Assembly (NCBI RefSeq): GCF_020075705.1 | Contig: NZ_JAIQUM010000002.1 | Span: 110,684-174,683 of the forward strand | From: Metabacillus rhizolycopersici | GTDB lineage: Bacteria > Bacillota > Bacilli > Bacillales > Bacillaceae | Reading direction: 5' to 3' | Length of the DNA stretch: 64,000 bases | Shown here: positions 36,869 to 45,801 of the stretch, piece by piece | Position numbering within the stretch: the stretch's first letter is position 1 | Layout of the letters: every line of letters starts with the position of its first letter | Position numbers and translations under genes: made by a program | Notes under the pieces: model-generated | What the model was told of the DNA's origin: nothing | Databases searched by the model: none | The model's input: the letters and a program-made list of their open reading frames with translations, nothing else

Positions 36869-36934
36869 AGGCTCCCACTCCCTAAATGGATTCTTTAGAG
36901 AGTGGGGGTCTTACTGCCCGTTAATGCGAGATAA
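36869..36934. repeat. Short transposon-end-like repeat, copy P4
   Basis: Hairpin AGGCTCCCACTCCCTAAA / TTTAGAGAGTGGGGGTC followed by TTACTGCCCGTTAATGCG. Confidence 0.65.
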
Positions 36935-37096
36935 ATCGAGAAAGAGCATGAAAAATAGCAAAAAGGTTCATTGCTGTTCGCTTTCATCACAAATGTTTCC
37001 GGTTTCTTGACAAATGGCTCCGTTTTCACGACAGTTGCAAGCAGAGAAGCCCATGTACGATAATAAGCGGTAGAATCATGTAAGGAGAACCGTAAA

Positions 37097-37261
37097 ATGA
37101 AAACATTCCTATCGAAACTTAAAAAGCTGATGAAAGATTTTGATGAATCAATGGATTCTTATGGAAATGCTCGTCTAACAGTCCACAATAGCCTGTTAGA
37201 TACAAAGATTGACTTTGAAAAAAAGCACACTCCTAATCCGAAGCTTTTGACGACGAAATAA
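37097..37261 (+). CDS. Tiny peptide of the DFDxSMDxYG family, long form (54 aa)
   Basis: Starts MKTFLSKLKKLMKDFDESMD then SYGNARL, followed by a 27-residue polar extension ending PNPKLLTTK. AAGGAG lies 9 nt upstream of the ATG. The first 27 residues are clearly paralogous to the two 32-residue peptides at 46084 and 46212: same spacing, same acidic-F-D-x-S-M-x-x-Y-G core and basic amphipathic N-terminal helix. It lies between AraC gene 2 and dehydrogenase 2 and converges with the latter. I do not recognise the family; it could be a membrane-binding or regulatory peptide. Confidence 0.72.
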   Translation: MKTFLSKLKKLMKDFDESMDSYGNARLTVHNSLLDTKIDFEKKHTPNPKLLTTK

Positions 37262-37274
37262 AGCAAGGACTCTT

Positions 37275-38315
37275 TTAGCTAAAAATTTTGGCCGACTCGA
37301 TCTCGATTAACCCTTTTGTATCAACAGATTGTTGACAAGCTTTTGCCACGATTGTACTTTGAAGCCCATCATAAGCACTTACTTCTGGTTGACGTTTTTC
37401 ACGAATACAAGAAATAAACTCCTTCATCTCATTTTGGAAGGCCTGTTGAAAACGTTCAGGGAAATTTTGTGATGTTGGTCTTACCGCACCATTCTCATTA
37501 AAAACAGATACTAAATTCTTCTCTGGGACCGCTGCGATGCGTATCATACCTTTTGTTCCGATCAATTCTGTTTCAACGTGATAGCCATGGGCAGCATTAC
37601 GGCCGGCAACCAAAATGGCCATCGTCTGATCTTCTAATTGCATCATCGCTGCACCTGTTTCGAGTTCATTGACTTGATCTAATTCAGGGTATGCCGCATT
37701 TTTCCCCATAGCCCAGACACGACTTACTTCTTTCTTTGAAAACCATCTCACTAAATCGATATCATGGATGGACATGTCAGCGAACAAACCGCCACTGTTG
37801 CTGGCTCCAGCAAATTTAACAAAGCTTTCTAAGCCTGAACTTGGGTCAATGCCATAGCAACGAATAACCGTTAGCTCACCTAATTCACCATCATCCACCA
37901 ATTTTTTTGCATATTGATATGACTCATCATATCGTCTCATAAAGCCTAGTTGAAACACTTGATCAGGATGATTATCGATCACTTCGATTGTTTTTTCAAT
38001 ATCTTCTATTTCTAAGCCGATTGGCTTTTCACAAAATACATGTAATCCTTTTTCCATCGCTAATTGTATTTGCTCGGGATGGAAACCTGACGGCGACACA
38101 ATACATACCGCATCAACATTTGGACTATCGACCATTTCCTCGAATGTTTGATAAGTTTCTTCTACACCTAATTCATTTCTAGCAAACTCTAATTCTGCTT
38201 CTACGATACTGCATGCTGCCTGCAGTGTTGCTCCTGGTATATTTCTAGCAATATTGGTCGCATGTATTTTACCTAGTCGTCCTAATCCAACAATACCAAC
38301 GCGAATGTGATTCAT
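37275..38315 (-). CDS. Gfo/Idh/MocA family inositol-type dehydrogenase (2)
   Basis: NAD(P)-dependent dehydrogenase of 346 residues. It has Rossmann VGIVGLGRLGKIH (about 6-18), VFCEKPIG with the catalytic lysine near residue 97, and ADMSIHDIDLVRW with the catalytic D and H near 180. It is closer to IolG/IolX-type cyclitol dehydrogenases than dehydrogenases 1 and 3 are. An IolR array and a cre-like site are directly upstream, so it belongs to the inositol regulon. It probably acts on scyllo-inositol or D-chiro-inositol. Start is ATG after GGAGGCT. Confidence 0.86.
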   Translation of the reverse strand: MNHIRVGIVGLGRLGKIHATNIARNIPGATLQAACSIVEAELEFARNELGVEETYQTFEEMVDSPNVDAVCIVSPSGFHPEQIQLAMEKGLHVFCEKPIGLEIEDIEKTIEVIDNHPDQVFQLGFMRRYDESYQYAKKLVDDGELGELTVIRCYGIDPSSGLESFVKFAGASNSGGLFADMSIHDIDLVRWFSKKEVSRVWAMGKNAAYPELDQVNELETGAAMMQLEDQTMAILVAGRNAAHGYHVETELIGTKGMIRIAAVPEKNLVSVFNENGAVRPTSQNFPERFQQAFQNEMKEFISCIREKRQPEVSAYDGLQSTIVAKACQQSVDTKGLIEIESAKIFS

Positions 38316-38344
38316 ATGGTTCAGCCTCCAGTTTATGTAATAGT

Positions 38345-38358
38345 TTTAAGCGCTTTCA
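38345..38358. promoter_or_regulatory. cre-like CcpA site
   Basis: TTTAAGCGCTTTCA (reverse complement TGAAAGCGCTTAAA), close to the cre consensus, 30 nt upstream of the start at 38315. Confidence 0.55.
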
Positions 38359-38405
38359 ATCGTAAAATAAATAAGTTGCAAACAACCAGTTAATTGATTT
38401 ATTAG

Positions 38406-38440
38406 TTATCAATTCTTGGTTATCTTTTGGTTATCTATTA
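38406..38440. promoter_or_regulatory. IolR operator-like array upstream of dehydrogenase 2
   Basis: Three direct 11-nt units (TAGTTATCAAT, TCTTGGTTATC, TTTTGGTTATC). Confidence 0.65.
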
Positions 38441-38482
38441 TCATAATAATCTCACAAGTTACCAAAGTCAATCTTTTTTTAA

Positions 38483-38525
38483 CACAAAATAGGCCTTCGG
38501 AGGATGAACTCCTAAGACCTTATTT
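38483..38525 (-). terminator. Terminator of dehydrogenase 3
   Basis: Stem AAATAAGGTCTTAGGAG / CTCCGAAGGCCTATTT (one bulge) with a T-rich minus-strand tail. Confidence 0.75.
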
Positions 38526-38531
38526 CCATTA

Positions 38532-39698
38532 TTATTTATAATCAACCCAAACGGCACCATTATCTGCAGAACGTACGCAGTTTTCTACCCAGCGAACACC
38601 TTCTAGACCTGCTTTTACGTCTGGATACCACATATCAAATACCTTTTCACCACGATCTGCTTTTTCCATCGCAATCGCAAAACGCGTATAAAGATTAGAC
38701 CAACTTTCAAATAATCCTTCAGGATGGCCACCACCGATACGGTCATCTGCCAATGCTTCCTGATATAAGTATCCCATGCCGCGATCTAAAATTTGTGCTG
38801 GCTGATCTTGAACTTCATATCTTAATTGGTTAGGGTGTTCATCCCACCATTCAATACTAGCCTTTGAACCGATGACACGAATTGTCTGTCCATGCATCGA
38901 ACCAGCATTCACACAAGAAGACCACACTGTTCCCATTACACCGTTCTCATATTCCATAATCGTAAAAGCATTATCTTCTAGCGGAGCACGGCTTGCAACA
39001 AAACTTTGACGAGAACACATTAATCGTTTAATCTTTAACTCAGGCAGCATCACTTCAGATAAATAAAGTGGATGTGTACCTAAATCACCTAATACATAGC
39101 TTGGTCCAGCTACTTTTGGATCAACACGCCACTTTGTACTTGCATTTGCGTTTTCTACTGGAGCTGAATGGAATCCATGTGCAAATTGCATTTTCACCAT
39201 ACGGATTTCACCTAGATCTCCATTTGCAATCATTTGACGAGCTTGTTCAATCATTTGATGTCCTGCATAACCGTACGTGATCCCAACGACACGGTTTTTT
39301 TCTTCTGCAAGAGCCACTAATTCTTCCGCTTCCTCTGTTGTAAAACATAGCGGCTTTTCACATACTACATGAAGACCAGCCTCTAAAGCTGCTTTTGTAA
39401 TTTCATAGTGTGTACGGTTTGGTGTGGCAACAGACACCGCTTGAATTCCATCTTCACGTTTTGCTTCTTCTTCAAACATTGTTTTGTAGTCAGGGTAGCA
39501 GCGCTCAGGATCTACATGTAAGTTCTTCCCAAAGTCTCTGCCGCGTTCTGGATCAATATCAAATGCTCCAGCTATTAATTGAAAATTGTTATCACGCAGT
39601 GCTGCGGAACGGTGAATATAACCGATTTGTGCTCCGCGTCCTCCACCTACCATTCCCCAACGAATCGGTTGCTCTACATTTTTTTCTCCATAAATCAT
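38532..39698 (-). CDS. Gfo/Idh/MocA family oxidoreductase (3)
   Basis: A 388-residue dehydrogenase, clearly a duplicate of the gene at 29835. The Rossmann start is WGMVGGGRGAQIGYIHRSAA, the lysine motif is VVCEKPLC, and the C-terminal GLEGVRWVENCVRSAD is nearly shared. It reads leftward after the TIM-barrel gene at 39904 with only an inverted palindromic repeat between them, the same arrangement as 29835-28655 but with gene order swapped. The pair is probably a second substrate-entry module for a different cyclitol or keto-sugar. Start is ATG after GAGGAGAATT. Confidence 0.88.
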   Translation of the reverse strand: MIYGEKNVEQPIRWGMVGGGRGAQIGYIHRSAALRDNNFQLIAGAFDIDPERGRDFGKNLHVDPERCYPDYKTMFEEEAKREDGIQAVSVATPNRTHYEITKAALEAGLHVVCEKPLCFTTEEAEELVALAEEKNRVVGITYGYAGHQMIEQARQMIANGDLGEIRMVKMQFAHGFHSAPVENANASTKWRVDPKVAGPSYVLGDLGTHPLYLSEVMLPELKIKRLMCSRQSFVASRAPLEDNAFTIMEYENGVMGTVWSSCVNAGSMHGQTIRVIGSKASIEWWDEHPNQLRYEVQDQPAQILDRGMGYLYQEALADDRIGGGHPEGLFESWSNLYTRFAIAMEKADRGEKVFDMWYPDVKAGLEGVRWVENCVRSADNGAVWVDYK

Positions 39699-39720
39699 TT
39701 CAAATTCTCCTCACTTTTTT

Positions 39721-39890
39721 AAAGATAAGAAAGTACAAATTTCTTGGACTCTGGATAAGCGCATGGTATCCAGCTCCAGCGCCTAGCCCCTCTTGGGTCT
39801 AAGCCACTTTTGAATTGAAGGCAAAGTACACCTTCTATTCAAAAGCGTCTTATGCTATGCCTGAGGCTGATCAAGACGCTTGCGCTTTTG
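39721..39890 (-). repeat. Interspersed palindromic element, copy K (inverted)
   Basis: Read on the minus strand: AAAAGCGCAAGCGTCTTG, inner stem GCTTTTGAAT / ATTCAAAAGTGG, GAGGGGCTAGGCGCTGGAG, then a variant of tail type b. It lies between the two genes of the 39904-38532 unit. It is the last clear copy before the right end of the window. Confidence 0.85.
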
Positions 39891-39903
39891 TTCATGTTAT
39901 CTA

Positions 39904-40824
39904 TTAATATCCAACACTCTTTAAATAATCAACACTTTGCTTTACATCGCGTAAGCTTGTATCAGAATTACGCGGATCACGTTCTTGCTCAATCGTGATA
40001 TAGCCATGGTAATTGATTTCATCTAATAATTGACGGATTTGAACGTAATCGATTACACCTTGACCAATTGGGCACATCACATTTTTGGCGCATGCATCAA
40101 AGAAACGAATGCGTTCATTCATTACTTGATGATAGACGTCCAAATCAATATCTTTGAAATGAATATAATCCACGCGATTAGCGTAGTTACGCAGCCATTC
40201 AATTGGATCCATTTTCGAATAATATAAATGTCCTGTGTCCAAGCATAGCCCTGCTACTTCATATGGAATATCTTCTACTAATTTTTTAATTTCATCTTCA
40301 AACTCAATATAACCGCCTGCATGAGGATGAATCACTGGACGTACACCATATTGCTTAGCTCGTTCAGACAATAAGCGAATATGATTCATCATCGTATTCC
40401 AATCCTCTTCACCCAATCGAACGGCTTTTTCCGGGTGTCCCGCATAATAATCTCTCTCATCATGTCCCCAATCCATAATCACTAAATAAGGGGTTGGGAA
40501 CTTCTGCCCTTCTTCCTGAGGAGTTTGCGGAAGCTTTGTAACTAAAGAACAAATATCATCAACTTGTTTTAATAAATTATCTAAATTCGATTCCGATAAC
40601 AAATCATCAAAAATCGTTCCTGCAATAATCGTTAAATCATTTTTCTCAAGCTCGGCCTGTACCTTCTCTATATCCATCGGAATATAACCATATGGTCCTA
40701 ATTCAATTCCTTTATATCCCGCTTGTGATGCTTCACTTAATACCCGTTCCCACGGCGGCAGGTACGGATTCTTTGGATCGTCTACGCCCCAGCAACATGG
40801 AGCACCTGATATTTTAATACTCAT
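39904..40824 (-). CDS. Sugar phosphate isomerase/epimerase-like TIM barrel (3)
   Basis: A 306-residue IolE-like barrel: ISGAPCCWGVDDPKNPYLPP at the start, YKGIELGPYGYIP, VRPVIHPHAGGYIEF (metal ligands), AGLCLDTGHLYYSKM, YIHFKDIDLDVY and a late GYITIEQERDP. The layout resembles inosose dehydratases. I chose ATG at 40824 because GGAGGTG lies upstream; the longer frame starts inside that site. A cre-like site is at 40871. It is first of a two-gene unit with dehydrogenase 3. Confidence 0.84.
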   Translation of the reverse strand: MSIKISGAPCCWGVDDPKNPYLPPWERVLSEASQAGYKGIELGPYGYIPMDIEKVQAELEKNDLTIIAGTIFDDLLSESNLDNLLKQVDDICSLVTKLPQTPQEEGQKFPTPYLVIMDWGHDERDYYAGHPEKAVRLGEEDWNTMMNHIRLLSERAKQYGVRPVIHPHAGGYIEFEDEIKKLVEDIPYEVAGLCLDTGHLYYSKMDPIEWLRNYANRVDYIHFKDIDLDVYHQVMNERIRFFDACAKNVMCPIGQGVIDYVQIRQLLDEINYHGYITIEQERDPRNSDTSLRDVKQSVDYLKSVGY

Positions 40825-40870
40825 TGTTTGCACCTCCAAATCCTATATACTTAGTATAAATCCACTGTCT

Positions 40871-40884
40871 CTAAAACGCTTTCA
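40871..40884. promoter_or_regulatory. cre-like CcpA site
   Basis: CTAAAACGCTTTCA (reverse complement TGAAAGCGTTTTAG), about 47 nt upstream of the start at 40824. Confidence 0.5.
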
Positions 40885-41155
40885 GATTATTGTTTTTTAT
40901 AAGAATAGAAACCCATGGTTTTCATTCATAAAAAAATCAAAACTTTCACTATCTTGTTATTTCTTCATTTAGAAGACAATGAACCTGGAGTCTATGGCAT
41001 ATTTTCACTCATGCAAATTGTTACTAAAGCTCTCTGCGTATTCCTTAAGAATGTGGTTTTTTCAGAAATCCGTTCAAAGATTCTGCCGATTCATGCAACA
41101 GGCAACCATCATCTTTTGCAAAACCATATTAAAAGGCAAAGCAACATAGTAAGTG
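40885..41155. other. Gene-free stretch
   Basis: AT-rich, with no ORF having a binding site. It separates the 39904 gene from the AraC gene at 41156, which ends here; AAAGGCAAAGCAAC..GTCACTTTGCC near 41135-41165 is a weak hairpin that could act as its terminator. Confidence 0.4.
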
Positions 41156-42016
41156 TCACTTTGCCATTTTTGTCCAAAACTGCCGATACTTTTTCGGTGT
41201 CATTCCAACTGTTTTTGAAAAAAGTGTTGTGAAGTAACTGATATTATCATAACCAACCATCCCGGCGATTTGCGTTACACTGTAGTCGGTATTAATCAAC
41301 AAGGACTGCGCCTCACCAATACGACGTCGGATAATGTATTGAATCGGCGAAAAACCAGTGTTTTCTTTAAATGTATGCACGATATAGAAAGAGCTGATAT
41401 TCAGAGATTGTGCAATCGTATCCAACGTAATATCTTCTTGATAATGTTCATCGATATAGTGTTTGATCCGATCAGCTAGGAGTGATTTTTCTGATGTAGA
41501 TAATCCTGTATTTTCCTGTGGAATTTGCAGAATAAGCGAAATCAGCGCACAAAGTAAATAAGTACTAATTTCCTCAGCGCCTAGTTTATCTTCCTTGATA
41601 TGGGAGCACATTAAATTCAACAACACTTCGATCTCATTCGCTTTCTCACCACTATGTAGAACATAGGAGACATCATCAGCCACCAAATGGTTCTCTGGTA
41701 ATCCTTTTAGCTTTAAATTAGTCATCCCACAGCAATAAACACTCATTGACGTATTGGGATTGGCTGTTTCATCATGAATCACGCTGCTGTTATAGATTAA
41801 AACGTCCCCTTTCTTCGTCTTATACTTTTTATCACCAATTACATGATAACCGCTGCCCTCTTTGATATATACAATTTCCATAATATCCCTATGGCTATGC
41901 ATGATCCGCGGTAGCTGGGTATATGTCTGATCAACATCACATACATATAGAAGTTTAGGAAACTTACCATTTTCAAAGCTAAATTGAAAGTCTTTTTTGA
42001 GAAAATACTGGGTCAT
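41156..42016 (-). CDS. AraC-family regulator with cupin sensor (3)
   Basis: A 286-residue activator. The cupin includes MHSHRDIMEIVYIKEGSGYHV (about 40-60), and the C-terminal tandem helix-turn-helix is LDTIAQSLNISSFYIVHTF and VTQIAGMVGYDNISYFTTLF, ending GMTPKKYRQ. It lies upstream of the 39904-38532 unit on the same strand and is the likely activator of that unit. Start is ATG after GGGGATAATAA. Confidence 0.85.
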   Translation of the reverse strand: MTQYFLKKDFQFSFENGKFPKLLYVCDVDQTYTQLPRIMHSHRDIMEIVYIKEGSGYHVIGDKKYKTKKGDVLIYNSSVIHDETANPNTSMSVYCCGMTNLKLKGLPENHLVADDVSYVLHSGEKANEIEVLLNLMCSHIKEDKLGAEEISTYLLCALISLILQIPQENTGLSTSEKSLLADRIKHYIDEHYQEDITLDTIAQSLNISSFYIVHTFKENTGFSPIQYIIRRRIGEAQSLLINTDYSVTQIAGMVGYDNISYFTTLFSKTVGMTPKKYRQFWTKMAK

Positions 42017-42085
42017 TTATTATCCCCGGTTAAAATCAACTATACCAAACAGTACTATTTCGTATAAAAATATAAACTATTTGTT

Positions 42086-43372
42086 TTATATTTCACATTG
42101 ATTGAAACCAGGATTCACCTCCCTTTTCCGTTTATTTTCAAAGAAATAGATATGGGTAAAACGCCAAAGTACTTTCATTCTATTGACACCATAACGTTTC
42201 AATACCTTTCCTTCTGTTGTTGTGAGATTACATTGTTTCTTTTGCGGATAAAGGGCGGTAATGTACCCTTCATAAGTTTCTCCATTTCTTTTCGTATAGC
42301 GAACAAAATCTCTATGGTGAAAACCTTGCACGTCTTCTACTTTCTTCTTTGAACGTCTTCTCATTGGTTTTATCAACCAATCTTTTAGTTGGCATTGTTC
42401 GGGTGAAACCTTTAACTGAGAAAGGACAATCGCATCATTGGAATGTGATTTTTCAATGCACCAATCGATTCGTCTATTCGCCGTATCTCCTCCTGAAGTA
42501 AGAGTAACAGGTGCTAATTTCTGTAATTCCTCTTGTAAATAGGTTTTCCCTTGCATGACATGCATAGCGTCTTGAAAATAGATCACTTTCCCATCAATCT
42601 TACGTAAGAACCTTTCAACGTGTGTCATTTCTTCCCCCGTTACTTGTTCATGGCAGGAAGGGCATAAGGTGATTAAGTTGTGAATGGAGTCTGAACCCTT
42701 TACTCTTCTAGGAATAATATGATGAGCTTCGAGTCTTCCATCCCTTTTCCCACAATCTTGACAAGTAAAAGTATCCCGCATTAAAGTGGCTTTTCTTAGG
42801 TTTTCATCTAAACGATTGGATTGTTGATATTCAAAGCGATAAGGCTGACTCCCTTTTTCTAATTTTCGAATATCGATTAAAACATTTTCCAAATGGATGG
42901 AATCGACTCGAATCCATTTTTTCAATTGATTCACTACTCGAAGCGTGGCCTCTTTTTTCTGTTTGATACTAGGAGCGATTCTTCCTTTTCTTTTAGAAGA
43001 AGAACGGTTCGAAAAACGTGCTGGGCGATATTTTTTATGAGAACGTTTATATTGTCTATACCCTCTTCTTACATCCATTTTCTCTTTTACATCCGTACGA
43101 TGCTCGATGGTTCCTTTAAATAAGGGTTTGTTTTTCGTTTCCCCTTCTTGAACAAGCGCCACACCTGTATATTTCGAACCATCATCTATATTAAAATGGA
43201 TTAGTGTTTGATCGATTTTTCCTTCTGGCACTTCTTTAAAAAGCTGAATAACCATTGGGAACTTATGAATTAATTTCGCTTTTCTCTTTCGGATGAGATA
43301 CCATCCTTTATTTTCATTTGTAGGAGAAAGATTTTTCCCTCAAACATCTAGCACAAAGCAATACGAAACCAT
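42086..43372 (-). pseudogene. iscB: IscB RNA-guided nuclease with in-frame TGA in the N-terminal domain
   Basis: IscB, the Cas9-like RuvC/HNH nuclease of IS200/IS605-type elements. Numbered from the internal Met at 43255: RuvC-I D24 in NIDDGSKYTG, arginine-rich bridge about 62-92, RuvC-II E123, HNH C165-C168, H178-H179, N193 and C198-C201, RuvC-III H271-S-N-D274, then a PAM-interaction-like tail. The real start is ATG at 43372, with GGGAGG 9 nt upstream, in frame with the long ORF. It opens the PLMP-type domain (MVSYCFVLDV, stop, GKNLSPTNENKGWYLIRKRK). The TGA at 43340-43342 breaks it at codon 11. The rest is intact; without recoding or re-initiation it should be dead. Confidence 0.88.
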
Positions 43373-43615
43373 TTCTGGTCAACCTCCCCTAAAGGGTATT
43401 ATTCTCCTTGCCAAAGTCATCAGACGGGATATGTGCGTTCGTTGTTGGTTTCCAAGAGGTAGGAAACGGTCTTACTCGGCACTCATAGAGCCTCAAACTG
43501 GAAAAACATCCAAGGGTACGACTTTACCGCTCCCTGACAACGTAGTTCATCGTGCTATCTTCTTTTCAAAAGACTACACTCACTTAGGCTTGAAAGCATA
43601 GAACAGATCATATAA
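43373..43615 (-). ncRNA. Omega-RNA (HEARO-like) leader of iscB
   Basis: The GC-richer non-coding stretch directly upstream of iscB, where IscB guide scaffolds lie. On the minus strand it contains CTAAGTGAGTGTAG, GGCTCTATGAGTGCCGAGTA, GCAAGGAGAATAATACC and finally TTTAGGGGAGGTTGACC abutting the start codon. Hairpins are visible (GGTTTCC/GGAAACC around CAAGAGGTA). The guide would be the 5' end of this RNA, drawn from DNA left of the element, near 43600-43640. The exact 5' end is uncertain. Confidence 0.7.
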
Positions 43616-43715
43616 AACCTAATCCTCTTGATTTGATATAATTTTTTACAGTTTTTTACGAAATAAAACTAACTGTTCCAAGCTCCCACCAGATGCTTAG
43701 ATTACCTTTATTATA

Positions 43716-43755
43716 CAAAAAAAGAGACCTGTGTCCTCCTGGACCTCAGATCTCT
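43716..43755 (-). terminator. iolT terminator
   Basis: Imperfect stem AGAGATCTGAGGTCC / GGACACAGGTCTCT with a T7 run on the minus strand. Confidence 0.75.
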
Positions 43756-43783
43756 CCTATTTCATTCTATTCTATTCTGACTC

Positions 43784-45217
43784 TTATTGAGCATTTTTAA
43801 CTTCAGAAGCCACTTCAACTGAATCGTATTTTGCACGGAATTCTACTTCCAATTCTTCCAGTGATTTTCCGTTTGTTTCAGGCATGCATTTGTATACGAA
43901 CCAAATACCTGCAACTCCAAGACCAACGAATACAAAGAATGTAGCTGATAATCCGATTGTTCCTAGTAATATCGGGAACGAGAAACCAATAATAGCATTG
44001 ACAATCCATAAGAAGAATACACTGATACCCGCACCAATTCCTCTAACTTTTTGTGGGAAGAGTTCTGCGATAACTAACCAAGTAACTGGTCCAACAGATC
44101 CTTGCATGAAGGCAAGGAAAGTAACGGTTAAGGAAAGTACTACATATGGTAATGCGTCAGTCCCTGCCAGTACATTTGAAAAGATGGCAATCAGTAAGAG
44201 CGATGTTGTCGTTCCAACTAAACCAACAATCAACATTGGACGACGATTCACTTTTCCAACAAAATAAATACCGACACAACAAGCAATGACTGAAATGGCA
44301 CCGTTTGCAATATTAGCAACTAAAGCTGCTTGAGTGCCAAATCCTGATTCTACAAGAATTTGAGTACCATAATACATGATGGAGTTTACACCTGTAATTT
44401 GGTTAACAACCGCAACCCCAATTCCAATTAATAGGATACGTTTTAGCCAAGGTGCAGCAAAGTCTTTCAAGGAACTTTTTTCTGCATTTACATCTTTTTT
44501 TACTGCCTCTTGAATTTCCTTAAATTCACTTTCTGCTCTTTTTGGATCACGAATTCTCTTAAGTACTTCTAACGCTTCAGCTTGTCTTCCTTTTGCAGCT
44601 AACCAACGTGGACTTTCCGGAACCACTAACATACCGATAAATAACGCAATCGCTGGAATCGCACAAATGATTAACATGTAACGCCAAACATGACCCGTAT
44701 CAGCCATTGTTACACCAAGAATTGCATTAAACACATACGCTAAAAATTGACCACCAACAATCATAAGTTCGTTCTGGGTAACCATTCGACCCCTTTTCTC
44801 TGCTGGAGCCATTTCAGCTAAGAAGGGGGGTACCATTGATGAAGCACCACCAACTGCTAAACCTAAGAATAAACGGAAAATAACCATGACGGTTACATTC
44901 GGAGCTAATGCTGTACCTATAGCTGCAAGGAGAAACAATAAAGCTAGATTTAAAATCGTTTTACGACGACCATATTTATCTGCTAATCTTCCTCCAAAGA
45001 ATGCTCCAATCGCTGCTCCAATTAGTAATGAACTTGTCACTAAACCTTCTGTTACGGGTGTTAAATTAAGCTGATCCTCTGCAGACATAAACGGTAACGC
45101 ACCATTTAAAACACCAGTGTCATAACCAAATAAAAGTCCCCCGAATGTCGCAGAAATCATGATTAATTGTAAAAAGCTCTTCGGACTTCTTCGCTTTGCT
45201 ACTCCTTGATTACTCAT
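43784..45217 (-). CDS. iolT: myo-Inositol:proton symporter (MFS sugar porter)
   Basis: Imports myo-inositol. The 477 residues have 12 membrane helices and sugar-porter motifs: GGLLFGYDTGVLNGALP in helix 1, GGRLADKYGRRKT in loop 2-3, PESPRWLAAKGR after helix 6, INQITG-like VNQITGVNSIMYY in helix 7, and PETNGKSLEELE at the end. These match B. subtilis IolT. An IolR array and cre-like site lie about 530-580 nt upstream, beyond the iolE relic; it is unclear whether that promoter still drives iolT. Start is ATG after AGGGAGGGG. Confidence 0.92.
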   Translation of the reverse strand: MSNQGVAKRRSPKSFLQLIMISATFGGLLFGYDTGVLNGALPFMSAEDQLNLTPVTEGLVTSSLLIGAAIGAFFGGRLADKYGRRKTILNLALLFLLAAIGTALAPNVTVMVIFRLFLGLAVGGASSMVPPFLAEMAPAEKRGRMVTQNELMIVGGQFLAYVFNAILGVTMADTGHVWRYMLIICAIPAIALFIGMLVVPESPRWLAAKGRQAEALEVLKRIRDPKRAESEFKEIQEAVKKDVNAEKSSLKDFAAPWLKRILLIGIGVAVVNQITGVNSIMYYGTQILVESGFGTQAALVANIANGAISVIACCVGIYFVGKVNRRPMLIVGLVGTTTSLLLIAIFSNVLAGTDALPYVVLSLTVTFLAFMQGSVGPVTWLVIAELFPQKVRGIGAGISVFFLWIVNAIIGFSFPILLGTIGLSATFFVFVGLGVAGIWFVYKCMPETNGKSLEELEVEFRAKYDSVEVASEVKNAQ

Positions 45218-45289
45218 ACGTTCCCCTCCCTAGGGATTAATTTTAAGAATGAATGAAAGCTAGATTCTTGCTAAATAAATTTTCATCAA

Positions 45290-45560
45290 TATCGTTTTTC
45301 ATCATTAAAGCATAGTAGAGGATGTGCAACATATTGGTCTTGTTCTGCTTCAACAACAATCCAACCAGAATAATTCGATTTACATAAAGTGAGACTTCCA
45401 TCAGTGGGAGTTTTACTGCCCGTTAAGGTGGGATAAATCCTCATATACTTCGGTAAAATCGATACACCCGCCACCAATCTCTGGAATGTCATCTTTTAGC
45501 CAGACATTCGGAACAATTCTCCAAGGAATTCCTCGGCCTCCCATAACAAATCTTCTCTTT
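45290..45560 (-). pseudogene. Decayed iolE copy with internal deletion and inserted repeat
   Basis: Read leftward from 45560: GRGIPWRIVPNVWLKDDIPE matches the IolE N-terminus ([17 protein letters not shown]). It then jumps straight to GGGCIDFTEVYED, matching the C-terminal [13 protein letters not shown]. The short repeat P5 interrupts the frame, and it resumes with [20 protein letters not shown], matching [18 protein letters not shown] of iolE. About 210 codons are missing. A cre-like CGCTTTCAAT lies at its left end. It marks a lost second inosose dehydratase gene upstream of iolT. Confidence 0.8.
45383..45436. repeat. Short transposon-end-like repeat, copy P5
   Basis: GTGAGACTTCCATCAGTGG, then GAGTTTTACTGCCCGTTAAGG, then TGGGATAA. 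Because it interrupts a recognisable iolE frame, its borders can be placed to within a few bases: about 54 nt including an AAAG/TTTA-type edge. Confidence 0.75.
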
Positions 45561-45744
45561 CTAATATGGGAACGCTTTCAATAGAGGTGGATAAAAAGGA
45601 GAAACCCATTTTTTCTATGGTGTAGATTCATTATGTAAAAAAGAAATATATTTGTAACTTTATCTGGTAATACGCTGAGTTTGTCCCTCCTTTTATAGCA
45701 AACATAATTAAAAATGGTTACACACAATAATCAACAGTTCATTA

Positions 45745-45770
45745 TTTTTTGATTAACTTTTGATTACTTG
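45745..45770. promoter_or_regulatory. IolR operator-like array upstream of the iolE relic and iolT
   Basis: TTTTGATTAAC and TTTTGATTACT in direct 11-nt register. Confidence 0.65.
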
Positions 45771-45787
45771 TAAATCAATAATAATAT

Positions 45788-45801
45788 TAATAACGCTTAC
45801 A
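45788..45801. promoter_or_regulatory. cre-like CcpA site
   Basis: TAATAACGCTTACA (reverse complement TGTAAGCGTTATTA), 20 nt from the IolR array. Confidence 0.5.
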
